A DNA stretch of 64,000 bases, from the NCBI GenBank assembly GCA_019916065.1, contig CM034233.1, positions 41,642,862 through 41,706,861 of the forward strand. The letters are read 5' to 3'. Below the pieces are notes generated by a model that saw nothing but the letters and a program-made list of their open reading frames with translations, was not told the DNA's origin and did no database searches. Below are positions 37,201 to 42,257 of this stretch, one piece after another. The stretch's first letter is position 1, and the number at the start of each line of letters is the position of its first letter. Source of the DNA: Vitellaria paradoxa (Eukaryota > Streptophyta > Magnoliopsida > Ericales > Sapotaceae). Position numbers and translations under genes: made by a program.

Positions 37201-40200
37201 ACTTGCAATGGCGTGCTGCCAATGCTGATGTTATGAGTTAGTTATGGCACAGTCTTGAGCCTTTAGTTTTTCGTACTGTGTCCTTGTGCAAAACGTCTAT
37301 GACAATTTGGGATTCTTTAGCAGATTCTTTTTCTTAGTGTAGTAATATTTCTGAGATTTTTGAAACCTACGAGCAGCTTTTTTCTTTCTAACAAGGAGAC
37401 ATCACTATCTAATTATTATAGCACTCTTAAGGCTCTTGATGATTGCTTTTTATAGTTTTGTCCCTTTCCTGAGACTAAGGTGGAGATGATAGACAATGAA
37501 ATGAGCTTATAACTGTTCTTCTGCTGGCTGGACTAAATAATAATCTTTGTAGTTATAGAGATACTATTCCCCCTTTAGCCAGTGCTTATTCTAGATGGGT
37601 CACCAGTTGGCATCTTCTACTTCCAATGGGTCAGATTCTGCTACTTTGGTAAATGGTTCCCGTGGTCATGGAGGTTCTTGGGGTGGCTCTCGTGGTGGGA
37701 GGGTCATGGTTCTTGTGGTGGCTCTTGTGGTAGAGGTCACGGTTCTGGATGTGGCATCAAAAAGTGTGATCATTGTGGTGGTATTAATCATATAAATCAT
37801 ACTGCTGGAAGAAGTATGGCTATCCTGATCTAGCTCACCATGTTACTGTTGATTCTACTAGTAGTCATTTAGATCGGAGGTCTACTTCTGGATACTGTAC
37901 TTTTGTTAGTGGTAATCTTGTTACATGGCATAGTAAGAAATAGACTGTAGTGGCTCGATCTAATGCTGAAACTGAGTATTGTACTAGGGCTCATATTGCG
38001 TCTGAGATACTTTGGGTTCGTTCTCTTATTTGGGATTTTGGTATTGATATTTCAACTTTGATATCTATGTTTTGTAATAATCAGACTGTGATTTTCATTG
38101 CTAACAACCTTATTTTTAATGAACGTATCAAGCATATAAAGGTTGATTGTCACTTTATTGGAGATCTCCTCGTTAGGCATGATATCATTACTCTATTTGT
38201 ACGATCGGACTCTTAGTTGGATGATATTCTCACCAAACCCTTAGCTGGTTCTCTATTTCAAAAAATGTTTATCAAGCTGGGCATGTTTGATCTTCACACT
38301 TCAACTTTAGGGGGAGTGTTAGAATATTTAGAGAATAATTGACAGATTGTGATGTGGTTATTTTTGGTTATTAGATATACTGGTTGATTCCAGCTTCCTT
38401 TTTTGTCACTTAAACTTTGATTATAAATACAGTACGAGGGAGATGAATTTGACTCTCTCAATTATGTTTTACTTTGATTCTCAACTATGACAAAATAAAA
38501 ATTGACAAAAGCATGTTTGTTAGGCATTTCATATTCACACTGCCATGATATTTTGCTAATGTCCAGCTATTCCAATGGACGTTGTTATTTATCCTATTGA
38601 CTAAGTATTAGGATGATAACATATTGTAGGGGCATCGCTTAAAGAGCAGATATGCAATATACCATATGTGGGGACTTCACCAAAAGAACGGATAAATAAT
38701 CTACCATTGATATCCTTTAGATGCATTTTACCCCCAGAGCATTTTAGATCATTTTTATAAAAATGATGGCTTCATGTATGAAAATTGATGCTTTACACAA
38801 TTGTATTTGTTTATGTGCTCATATGTGATTAAATTCTCCATAGGCCCTTGTGAGCAGAAACGATGGTGTCTGGAGCTGTGATCACGTTACTGCTTTACGC
38901 AAAATATGCCCTATGGTCAGCAATGAGATAACTTCTGAATCCTCGGCAGCTGAGGTAGAAGGTTATGGCGCTTCAAAGCTCACTGTCGACTCTGCTGTAA
39001 AATACTTACAGCTTGCAAATAAGCTTTTCTCACAAGCTGAACTTTATCATTTTTGTGCAAGTATCCTAGAACTGGTAATTCCAGTTTACAAGAGTAGAAG
39101 GGCATATGGACAGCTGGCCAAATGCCACACAATGTTAACCAACATCTATGAATCAATCCTTGAACAGGAATCAAGCCCAATACCATTCACTGATGCCACA
39201 TACTATAGGGTGGGATTCTATGGAGAGAGATTTGGGAAGCTAGACAGGAAGGAATATGTATACCGAGAACCTCGTGATGTAAGGTTGGGGGACATAATGG
39301 AGAAACTTAGTCATATATATGAATCAAGGATGGATGGCAATCATACCTTGCATATAATTCCTGATTCCAGACAGGTCAAAGCAGATGAATTGCAGCCTGG
39401 CGTTTGCTACCTGCAGATAACGGCTGTTGATCCAGTCATGGAAGATGAAGATCTGGGAAGCAGAAGGGAGAGAATTTTTTCTCTTTCCACTGGAAGTGTC
39501 CGTGCCCGGGTATTTGACCGGTTCTTATTTGACACTCCCTTCACCAAAAATGGGAAGACCCAAGGTGGATTAGAAGATCAATGGAAGCGACGGACAGTTC
39601 TTCAGACTGAGGGGTCTTTCCCTGCCCTAGTGAATCGGCTTTTGGTTACTAAATCAGAGTCTCTTGAGTTTTCTCCTGTGGAGAATGCAATTGGAATGAT
39701 TGAAACTCGTACAGCTGCTCTACGAAATGAGCTTGAAGAGCCTCGTAGCTCTGACGGTGACCAACTCCCACGCCTTCAGAGTCTACAGAGAATACTTCAA
39801 GGCTCTGTTGCTGTTCAAGTGAGTTGCATTGACTTGAATCCTTTTTGTCATTTGCTTTCTCCAGTGTCAATGTTGCTGTGAGTAATATGTACTCTTTCTA
39901 GGGTATCATGTTATGCATATATTTGATTTTATTTTTGCATCGTTCGAAGGATGCTTTGTAGGAACCTTTTTTCTTTTGTATTATTTTATGCTGTATTTCG
40001 TATTTTTTATTTTGATCGTCAAAACAAAATAAATGTTTTTCTTTTTTTTTTTGGCTAAGTAAATAAATGATTTAGTTCTCATGTCATATTAATTGATTGT
40101 CAAAATACATATTTGTAGGTCAACAGTGGAGTTCTAAGTGTGTGCACAGCTTTCCTGTCTGGTGAGCCAGCAACAAGGCTGCGATCCCAGGAGCTTCAAC

Positions 40201-40373
40201 AGCTTATTGCTGCACTCCTTGAATTTATGGCAGTCTGCAAACGTGCCATCCGAGTTCATTTTAGGCTGATTGGGGAGGAAGACCAGGAATTCCACACGCA
40301 GCTTGTAAATGGGTTTCAGTCACTCACTGCAGAGTTATCTCACTACATCCCTGCCATTCTCTCAGAACTCTGA
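4170..40373 (+). CDS. SPK1: SPIKE1 (DOCK-family ROP guanine-nucleotide exchange factor), C-terminal half, 10 exons
   Basis: Exons are 4170-4245, 4399-4509, 9308-9490, 15252-15395, 15616-15789, 16013-16360, 16469-16801, 16893-17078, 38844-39818 and 40119-40373. Together they are 2,785 coding bases, or 927 residues plus a stop, about half the ~1,830 residues of Arabidopsis SPK1. Every intron has GT-AG ends. Intron phase is 0 throughout, except the one entering the first visible exon, where one base completes a split Arg codon. The peptide is nearly collinear with plant SPK1 as I remember it, for example [35 protein letters not shown] and [20 protein letters not shown]. Known role of the family: it activates ROP/Rac small GTPases through the C-terminal DHR2 (DOCKER) domain and so controls actin, microtubules and epidermal cell shape. 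DHR2 falls mostly in the last three exons. The DHR1 domain and start codon must lie to the left. Introns range from 91 bp to 21,765 bp, and the four longest hold transposons. No frameshift or stop was seen in the exons, so the gene is probably functional. Confidence 0.95.
4399..4509 (+). CDS. SPK1: SPK1 exon
   Basis: The acceptor is TTCTCACAG and the donor is GTGCAC (weak but GT). It encodes 37 residues starting [20 protein letters not shown] in phase 0. The upstream intron is only 153 bp and free of transposons, while the downstream intron is 4.8 kb and transposon-filled. Confidence 0.93.
4885..5521 (-). pseudogene. LINE ORF2 C-terminus: zf-RVT zinc-binding region
   Basis: Two minus-strand frames (5183-5521 and 4885-5163) encode [38 protein letters not shown] (Cys/His zinc-binding block) and [20 protein letters not shown], the standard end of plant LINE ORF2. 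They are separated from RT by a stop at about 5524 and from each other by a frameshift near 5170. Confidence 0.9.
5537..7027 (-). pseudogene. LINE reverse transcriptase, 496-codon open frame
   Basis: The frame opens within RT at [20 protein letters not shown]. It carries [34 protein letters not shown], the [20 protein letters not shown] block and the catalytic [12 protein letters not shown] motif with both aspartates. Later come [20 protein letters not shown] and the thumb-like RMQRDF region. The endonuclease is missing through 5' truncation, and stops separate this frame from its C-terminal part, so it cannot move on its own. It is antisense to SPK1. Confidence 0.92.
7078..7465 (-). pseudogene. 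LINE pre-RT region, truncated
   Basis: This is the minus-strand continuation upstream of the RT. It encodes the [14 protein letters not shown] block and the [16 protein letters not shown] block just ahead of RT, with frameshifts. It ends at the 5' truncation point of the insertion. Confidence 0.75.
7720..8180 (+). mobile_element. Degenerate LINE ORF2 fragment, plus strand
   Basis: With frame changes, the plus strand reads [23 protein letters not shown] and [17 protein letters not shown]. This matches the stretch between RT and the zf-RVT region of plant LINEs, where a WK-I block is followed by G-G--V-FW-D-W. No ends are visible. It is an older remnant in the opposite orientation to the neighbouring LINE. 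Confidence 0.5.
8290..9230 (-). mobile_element. Ty1/copia 3' fragment (RT C-terminus and RNase H)
   Basis: The minus strand encodes broken copia RNase H text ([16 protein letters not shown], DNKSA-like and RYLKGT-like blocks) with many stops. It closely parallels 18110-18704, for example GAGCATTGAGAGTTTG at 8410-8425 and again near 18137, so both belong to the same copia family. The 5' part is missing. I could not fix its ends. Confidence 0.75.
9308..9490 (+). CDS. SPK1: SPK1 exon
   Basis: The acceptor is TCTTTGCAG and the donor GTTCTC. It encodes 61 residues beginning [20 protein letters not shown] and ending ECLILFE in phase 0. It is an exon island between a LINE plus copia fragment on the left and an LTR element on the right. 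Confidence 0.93.
9784..9955 (-). repeat. 3' LTR of the copia element
   Basis: This 172-bp repeat matches 14544-14734 with many substitutions and small gaps. On the element strand it starts TGTTAAAATAGG next to the polypurine tract. Confidence 0.85.
9985..11426 (-). pseudogene. Copia RT and RNase H, decayed
   Basis: The minus strand carries [20 protein letters not shown] (RT start) at 11169-11426, YFL and tandem RT blocks with stops, and the RNase H end [20 protein letters not shown] with GDILTKPL near 9985-10173. Frames are interrupted many times. Confidence 0.85.
11930..13350 (-). pseudogene. Copia integrase, protease and gag zinc knuckle, decayed
   Basis: The clearest frame is 12124-12327, with [18 protein letters not shown] from the integrase core (Asp-containing RSDN block). 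Degenerate GAG-pre-integrase and protease text follows towards 12990, and a zinc-knuckle-like segment lies near 13210-13300. No intact catalytic set remains. Confidence 0.75.
13361..13990 (-). pseudogene. Copia gag, decayed
   Basis: The minus strand encodes [20 protein letters not shown], then [12 protein letters not shown] and [20 protein letters not shown]. This is the UBN2/gag-type polyprotein start typical of copia. A frameshift near 13670-13800 breaks it. Confidence 0.85.
14544..14734 (-). repeat. 5' LTR of the copia element
   Basis: This 191-bp repeat is paired with 9784-9955. It is bordered on the inner side by three bases and the tRNA-Met primer-binding site at 14529-14540. Confidence 0.85.
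15252..15395 (+). CDS. SPK1: SPK1 exon
   Basis: The acceptor is TATGGTACAG and the donor GTGAGA. It encodes 48 residues including [20 protein letters not shown]. It is flanked downstream by a 220-bp intron with an (AC)n run. Confidence 0.92.
15498..15520. repeat. (AC)n microsatellite
   Basis: A CA/AC dinucleotide run lies in the short intron between two SPK1 exons, outside the splice signals. Confidence 0.9.
15616..15789 (+). CDS. SPK1: SPK1 exon
   Basis: The acceptor is TAAATGCAG and the donor GTATAT. It encodes 58 residues including [20 protein letters not shown] and the strongly conserved block [20 protein letters not shown]. Confidence 0.95.
16013..16360 (+). CDS. SPK1: SPK1 exon
   Basis: The acceptor is CTAAATACAG and the donor GTGGGC. 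It encodes 116 residues beginning [20 protein letters not shown] and ending at VIGLQILVR. No internal ATG start is needed here, because the reading frame is continuous with the previous exon. Confidence 0.95.
16469..16801 (+). CDS. SPK1: SPK1 exon
   Basis: The acceptor is AATTTTGCAG and the donor GTAAAT. It encodes 111 residues including [20 protein letters not shown] and [20 protein letters not shown]. The 108-bp upstream intron has no stop in frame, so simple ORF finding would merge these two exons. The conserved peptide shows the splice. Confidence 0.94.
16893..17078 (+). CDS. SPK1: SPK1 exon, approaching the DHR2 domain
   Basis: The acceptor is TTTTTACAG and the donor GTAGTT. It encodes 62 residues including [20 protein letters not shown] and ending [10 protein letters not shown]. 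The donor opens the 21.8-kb intron. Confidence 0.94.
17595..17880 (+). repeat. Diverged interspersed repeat, copy 1
   Basis: It shares ordered blocks with the reverse complement of 53380-53640, including GTTTCTGTT, ACAGAAAC and ATTAAATAACTTATTATTTT. No coding frame is seen. Both copies lie in introns of the two host genes. Confidence 0.5.
18119..18704 (-). pseudogene. Older copia RNase H and RT C-terminus
   Basis: The minus strand carries broken RNase H text. It is the part left of the younger insertion, and the sequence continues after 24613 when the insertion is removed. It resembles 8410-9000. Confidence 0.75.
18710..18976 (-). repeat. 3' LTR of nested copia
   Basis: It runs from TGTCACAATT to CTCAACA on the plus strand. 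It is paired with 24342-24608. Confidence 0.93.
19366..20817 (-). pseudogene. Nested copia reverse transcriptase and start of RNase H
   Basis: Three consecutive minus frames cover [74 protein letters not shown] and [17 protein letters not shown] with the intact YVDD catalytic motif. RNase H follows with many stops down to about 19000. Single stops separate the frames (near 20050 and 20385). Confidence 0.92.
20940..21289 (-). pseudogene. Nested copia integrase C-terminal part
   Basis: The minus strand resumes after the insertion with TATYMIN-like text, then [40 protein letters not shown] and [20 protein letters not shown]. It is continuous with the upstream WGEAVL block at 22140 once the 834-bp insertion plus duplication is removed. 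Confidence 0.9.
21298..22123. mobile_element. hAT-like non-autonomous element (TAAAATCG-rich family), copy 1
   Basis: The 826-bp insertion lies in copia integrase, flanked by the 8-bp duplication AGAACAGC (21290-21297 and 22124-22131). The ends are inverted: the left reads CAATGTTAAAATC and the right, complemented, reads CAAGGTTGTTAAAATT. The interior has many TAAAATCT/CGATTTTA motifs near both ends and AT-rich non-coding DNA between. It is related to 46060-46840. An 8-bp duplication points to the hAT superfamily. Confidence 0.75.
22295..23167 (-). pseudogene. Nested copia protease, GAG-pre-integrase and integrase core
   Basis: This open frame of 290 codons contains the aspartic protease site [13 protein letters not shown] near residue 24, the pre-integrase block [40 protein letters not shown] and the integrase HSDIWGP and [10 protein letters not shown] blocks. 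It ends near the hAT-like insertion, which cuts the integrase. Confidence 0.92.
23128..24330 (-). pseudogene. Nested copia gag with zinc knuckle
   Basis: From right to left come a start near [13 protein letters not shown] text, [60 protein letters not shown] and a CCHC-like knuckle [20 protein letters not shown] in 23128-23520. Frames shift near 23880 and 23600. Confidence 0.88.
24342..24608 (-). repeat. 5' LTR of nested copia
   Basis: It abuts the tRNA-Met primer-binding site directly. The first base pair on the plus strand is CG instead of the TG in the other LTR, a point change at the element end. Confidence 0.93.
24614..25960 (-). pseudogene. Older copia reverse transcriptase
   Basis: Frames 25158-25427 ([20 protein letters not shown], then [18 protein letters not shown]) and 24614-24889 ([20 protein letters not shown]) are consecutive RT blocks. 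The YVDD region between them is corrupted. Upstream pieces to 25960 are a degenerate linker. Confidence 0.82.
26016..26510. mobile_element. hAT-type MITE, 495 bp
   Basis: The left end TAGGGGTGGGCA and right end, complemented, AAGGGGTGCACA form short inverted repeats. The 8-bp duplication GTTGGGAG is exact at 26008-26015 and 26511-26518. The interior has GGTTC/GAACCG-rich arms around an AT-rich centre, typical of non-coding plant hAT MITEs. It is inserted in the older copia. Confidence 0.85.
26740..27128. repeat. MITE-like segment with imperfect inverted ends
   Basis: The left end TTTGGGAGAGTGCAAAGG is the imperfect inverse of CACCTCCTCCCAAACAAG, which occurs twice at the right (27049-27065 and 27111-27127). 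GAAGGGAA blocks follow on the left and TTCCCTTCCC on the right. No coding frame is present. I could not define the target duplication. Confidence 0.5.
27450..28225 (+). mobile_element. GC-rich block, possible solo LTR
   Basis: The block is clearly richer in G and C than the AT-rich DNA on both sides, with no long conserved frame. It contains a TATAAATA box at 28030-28037 followed by CT-rich text. This resembles the U3-R region of an LTR, but no internal region, primer site or second copy is in the window. Confidence 0.35.
28423..28682 (+). repeat. 5' LTR of sense copia
   Basis: It runs from TGTAGATAAATTC to ACTTTCA. A probable TATA region (GTATATATACA) lies near 28625. Confidence 0.95.
28857..28970 (+). 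pseudogene. Sense copia gag, N-terminal piece
   Basis: The ATG at 28857 opens [20 protein letters not shown] and reaches LQITNHKLT, where the LINE insertion cuts the frame. The rest of gag resumes after 31487. The leader before it has three degenerate copies of GGTTTGTCCTCCTTAGCC, about 38-47 bp apart. Confidence 0.85.
29107..30484 (-). pseudogene. RTE LINE reverse transcriptase, decayed
   Basis: From right to left: [97 protein letters not shown], then [13 protein letters not shown]. The catalytic FADD block reads FADN here, so the second Asp is lost. The C-terminus [20 protein letters not shown] is at 29107-29346. A stop near 30065 and a frameshift near 29400 separate the parts. Confidence 0.92.
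30604..31479 (-). pseudogene. RTE LINE endonuclease (C-terminal part) and linker
   Basis: It contains [40 protein letters not shown] and [17 protein letters not shown], the second half of the RTE endonuclease with its GGDxN and SxHR-like landmarks, then [17 protein letters not shown]. Frames shift near 31255 and 30830. Confidence 0.9.
31488..32430 (+). pseudogene. Sense copia gag, main part with zinc knuckle
   Basis: It resumes with [20 protein letters not shown] and continues through [40 protein letters not shown] and a knuckle [19 protein letters not shown] at 32235-32237 stands where other copies have Trp, and the frame then continues in phase ([20 protein letters not shown]). Apart from this and a TAG near 31636, the text is well kept. 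Confidence 0.9.
32431..33722 (+). pseudogene. Sense copia protease and integrase
   Basis: The protease site is [17 protein letters not shown] at about 32463. Pre-integrase and integrase follow: [57 protein letters not shown] and, after a frameshift near 33200-33240, [37 protein letters not shown] and [16 protein letters not shown]. Frameshifts at about 32640, 33220 and 33650 break the polyprotein. Confidence 0.93.
33740..34900 (+). pseudogene. Sense copia reverse transcriptase
   Basis: The long frame 33872-34900 carries [100 protein letters not shown] and [14 protein letters not shown] with the catalytic YVDD. The frame is lost just after this motif (about 34880). Confidence 0.94.
34901..35816 (+). 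pseudogene. Sense copia RT C-terminus and RNase H
   Basis: A degenerate part ([20 protein letters not shown]) leads into the open frame 35139-35816, which contains [60 protein letters not shown] and the end [20 protein letters not shown]. One stop at about 35134 separates the two. It is followed directly by the polypurine tract. Confidence 0.93.
35808..36083 (+). repeat. 3' LTR of sense copia
   Basis: It matches the 5' LTR, with an extra internal duplication of ATTTATAGGAATT-type sequence near 35912-35940 and the last dinucleotide changed from CA to TA. Confidence 0.95.
36988..37810 (+). pseudogene. Deletion-derivative copia gag
   Basis: [20 protein letters not shown] starts near 36988 and reaches [20 protein letters not shown], then stops. 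With frameshifts it continues through a Gly-rich stretch (37650-37750) to a zinc-knuckle-like [13 protein letters not shown] near 37766. Confidence 0.8.
37865..38310 (+). pseudogene. Deletion-derivative copia RNase H
   Basis: It reads [20 protein letters not shown], then [40 protein letters not shown] and [20 protein letters not shown], the usual end of copia pol. Stops occur at about 37941 and 38214. Confidence 0.87.
38844..39818 (+). CDS. SPK1: SPK1 exon, bulk of the DHR2 (DOCKER) domain
   Basis: The acceptor is TCTCCATAG and the donor GTGAGT. It encodes 325 residues from [11 protein letters not shown] to GSVAVQ. It contains [60 protein letters not shown] and [20 protein letters not shown], all strongly conserved in the DHR2 catalytic region that binds ROP. 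This is the longest exon and has no disruption. Confidence 0.97.
40119..40373 (+). CDS. SPK1: SPK1 last exon
   Basis: The acceptor is ATTTGTAG. It encodes 84 residues beginning [20 protein letters not shown] and ending YIPAILSEL, then TGA at 40371-40373. The end matches the usual SPK1 C-terminus. A possible AATAAA polyadenylation hexamer lies at 41023-41028 but is far downstream, and nearer signals may be used. Confidence 0.96.
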   Translation, partial: VNSGVLSVCTAFLSGEPATRLRSQELQQLIAALLEFMAVCKRAIRVHFRLIGEEDQEFHTQLVNGFQSLTAELSHYIPAILSEL

Positions 40374-41739
40374 CGATCTCTTCTTATATTCTGTACTTTG
40401 TTCAGCCAGTGTTTTCTACTGTAATATTTTCGTACTGAATTTTTCTTTTTTTTTGGGGGGGGGGGGGGGTGTAGTGGAGACGCGGGTTGCAGAATTTGTG
40501 GGCTGCTTGTTCATACGCTGACTAAATATTTGTTTGGTTAAGCCATGTGCGAGTTCTTGTTTGCCTTTTTTATTTTTATTTTTTTTGGGGGGGGGGGGGA
40601 GCGGGGGTGGCATACTTTGGTAAATACAATGCAGCTTCAGAATCATCTCCATGGGTTATATTGATCTATATTTGCTCGTTATGATGTGTGGGGGTGATAT
40701 CATTTTGATGAAACCGGTGCTCCACTTTTAATCCATGTATGGTCAACTTTCAGCTGGTTTGGATCGTCTCTGCTGCATTCAGATCATTATCTCTACGACT
40801 AAGAAAGCATGATTTGTGGCAAACCAATTGACTCAACTATGGCTGGTTCTCTTTACATATATGTATATATATATATATTCACAAAAATTATATTACGCGT
40901 CTTATATTATCTGTTCATTTATGTGGATCCACAGAGATGTACAGAATGCCTTTTTCCCCTTTTGAGTATATGGGAGGCAGACTTGGATGGATAGAAGCAC
41001 ACGTACGAGAGTTCAAGGCTACAATAAAGTAAGAGGGGGAATGCCAGCAGCAGTGTAGGACTCTTGCTTCTCAAACCATACGTTCACCTGGGAAATTCAG
41101 GGAGAATGCTACTGGGTCAAAAAAGCTACGAAGTGTGCAGGCACCAGACAACTACAAAACCCTGTTGTTTTAAAAAAAATTAAAATTAAAAATATAAAGT
41201 CCCTAAAATCTTTCTTGCCACTCACTAAAGCTGAGAGGCTACTGCCATAAAGATGATGTTTGATAAAATCTCCCTACTCGCTTTTCATGGTGAATATTTA
41301 TAATTCATAATATTTATTTGAATGTATTAGTTGATAAGTTCTTAATTGGATAGCTTTAGTGATTCTCTCCCAGTACATTGTACCAGAATATTAAAAGATA
41401 AAAAGTTGCAGCCGTGCCATCGAGGACTAGACTATATGAGGGTTCTTTTTTTTTTTTTTTTTTAATTTATGATCATTAAACCCAATCATTTAAGCTTGAT
41501 GAATTTCAAACCACAATGCTATTCATATTTAGTTTATCGAATCATTGCTTTTCTACTACAATTAAAAGAATAGGATAAGAAAATAATACAAAAAAAATGT
41601 ACTAGCTAATTACAAAACACCCCCCTCCCTGCTATAAACCCCACTTCTAATGGTACCATGATAAAACCTATCTTCCATACCATGTGAAGCATTCTCCACT
41701 GAAGAAACTAAACTTGGACGGAGAAGAGGCTTAAAACCA
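40374..41739. other. Intergenic region between convergent SPK1 and FAD synthetase 3' ends
   Basis: It must hold both 3' UTRs. It contains two poly-T/poly-G tracts (40444-40469 and 40569-40600), a (TA)n run near 40857-40878, an AATAAA hexamer at 41023-41028 and a T-run at 41449-41462. No gene is seen. Confidence 0.75.
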
Positions 41740-42257
41740 TCAATCAAAGTAACCAAATTCAATAGCCAAGCGCCTCAAGTCTTGAGAAATAATACAAGTA
41801 GTAATGTCATCCAATTCCAAATGTATATTGGTTGCATCAATGCTCACTCTGCATGGCACTGCATTTTCGCTGGCAGTGTAAAGAGAACAGCTCTCGTATA
41901 GCCCCTCCTTTGGTGGAAGATTTAACATACAAGATTTTCGAGCTGAAACAACCTTACGTGTTTGATCATCGCTAATTGTCCATTCCTTGCCTTTCACCAT
42001 CAACATAAGACGATGCTGGCGACCCAAAAGTTCCGAGACATATTTCATGTCTCCCTCAGCAAGAGCATGACGAACACGAGTCGACGAGACTTGCCCTTGC
42101 TCCTTTGAATTACTACTAGGCCCTATACTTCTTCTCGAGTCTTGGCTCTGGTGCATTACAGAATGTATTATGTATGCCACCATACCATACTCCTCGCATA
42201 ACCTCACCAGCTCTGATGCATTACCAGCAGCTTTGTATCCAAACCGGTAGTTTTCAC
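41740..42257 (-). CDS. RIBF: FAD synthetase exon 5
   Basis: The acceptor is GGTTGGTAG. It encodes [20 protein letters not shown], the [20 protein letters not shown] block and the C-terminal beta-rich region, ending FGYFD then TGA at 41742-41740. The 90-bp intron before it is open in frame, so naive ORF calls run through it. Confidence 0.95.

Larger units (their letters stand above)
36133..38483 (+). mobile_element. Copia deletion derivative (gag plus RNase H only)
   Basis: The LTRs are 36133-36302 and 38317-38483, similar but diverged. The primer-binding site TGGTATCAGAGC is at 36306-36317 and the polypurine tract at 38307-38316. Only gag (36988-37810) and RNase H (37865-38310) are present. 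Protease, integrase and RT are missing, with the join near 37815-37865. It must have depended on other copies for movement. It begins 50 bp after the previous copia. I see no clean target duplication. Confidence 0.88.
17079..38843 (+). other. SPK1 giant intron, 21,765 bp
   Basis: The intron is bounded by the donor GTAGTT after VAGVVMQ and the acceptor CCATAG before ALVSRND. It holds the transposons listed separately. The stretches 17220-17590, 26640-26740, 28240-28417 and 38490-38843 contain no recognised genes or element ends. Confidence 0.9.
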
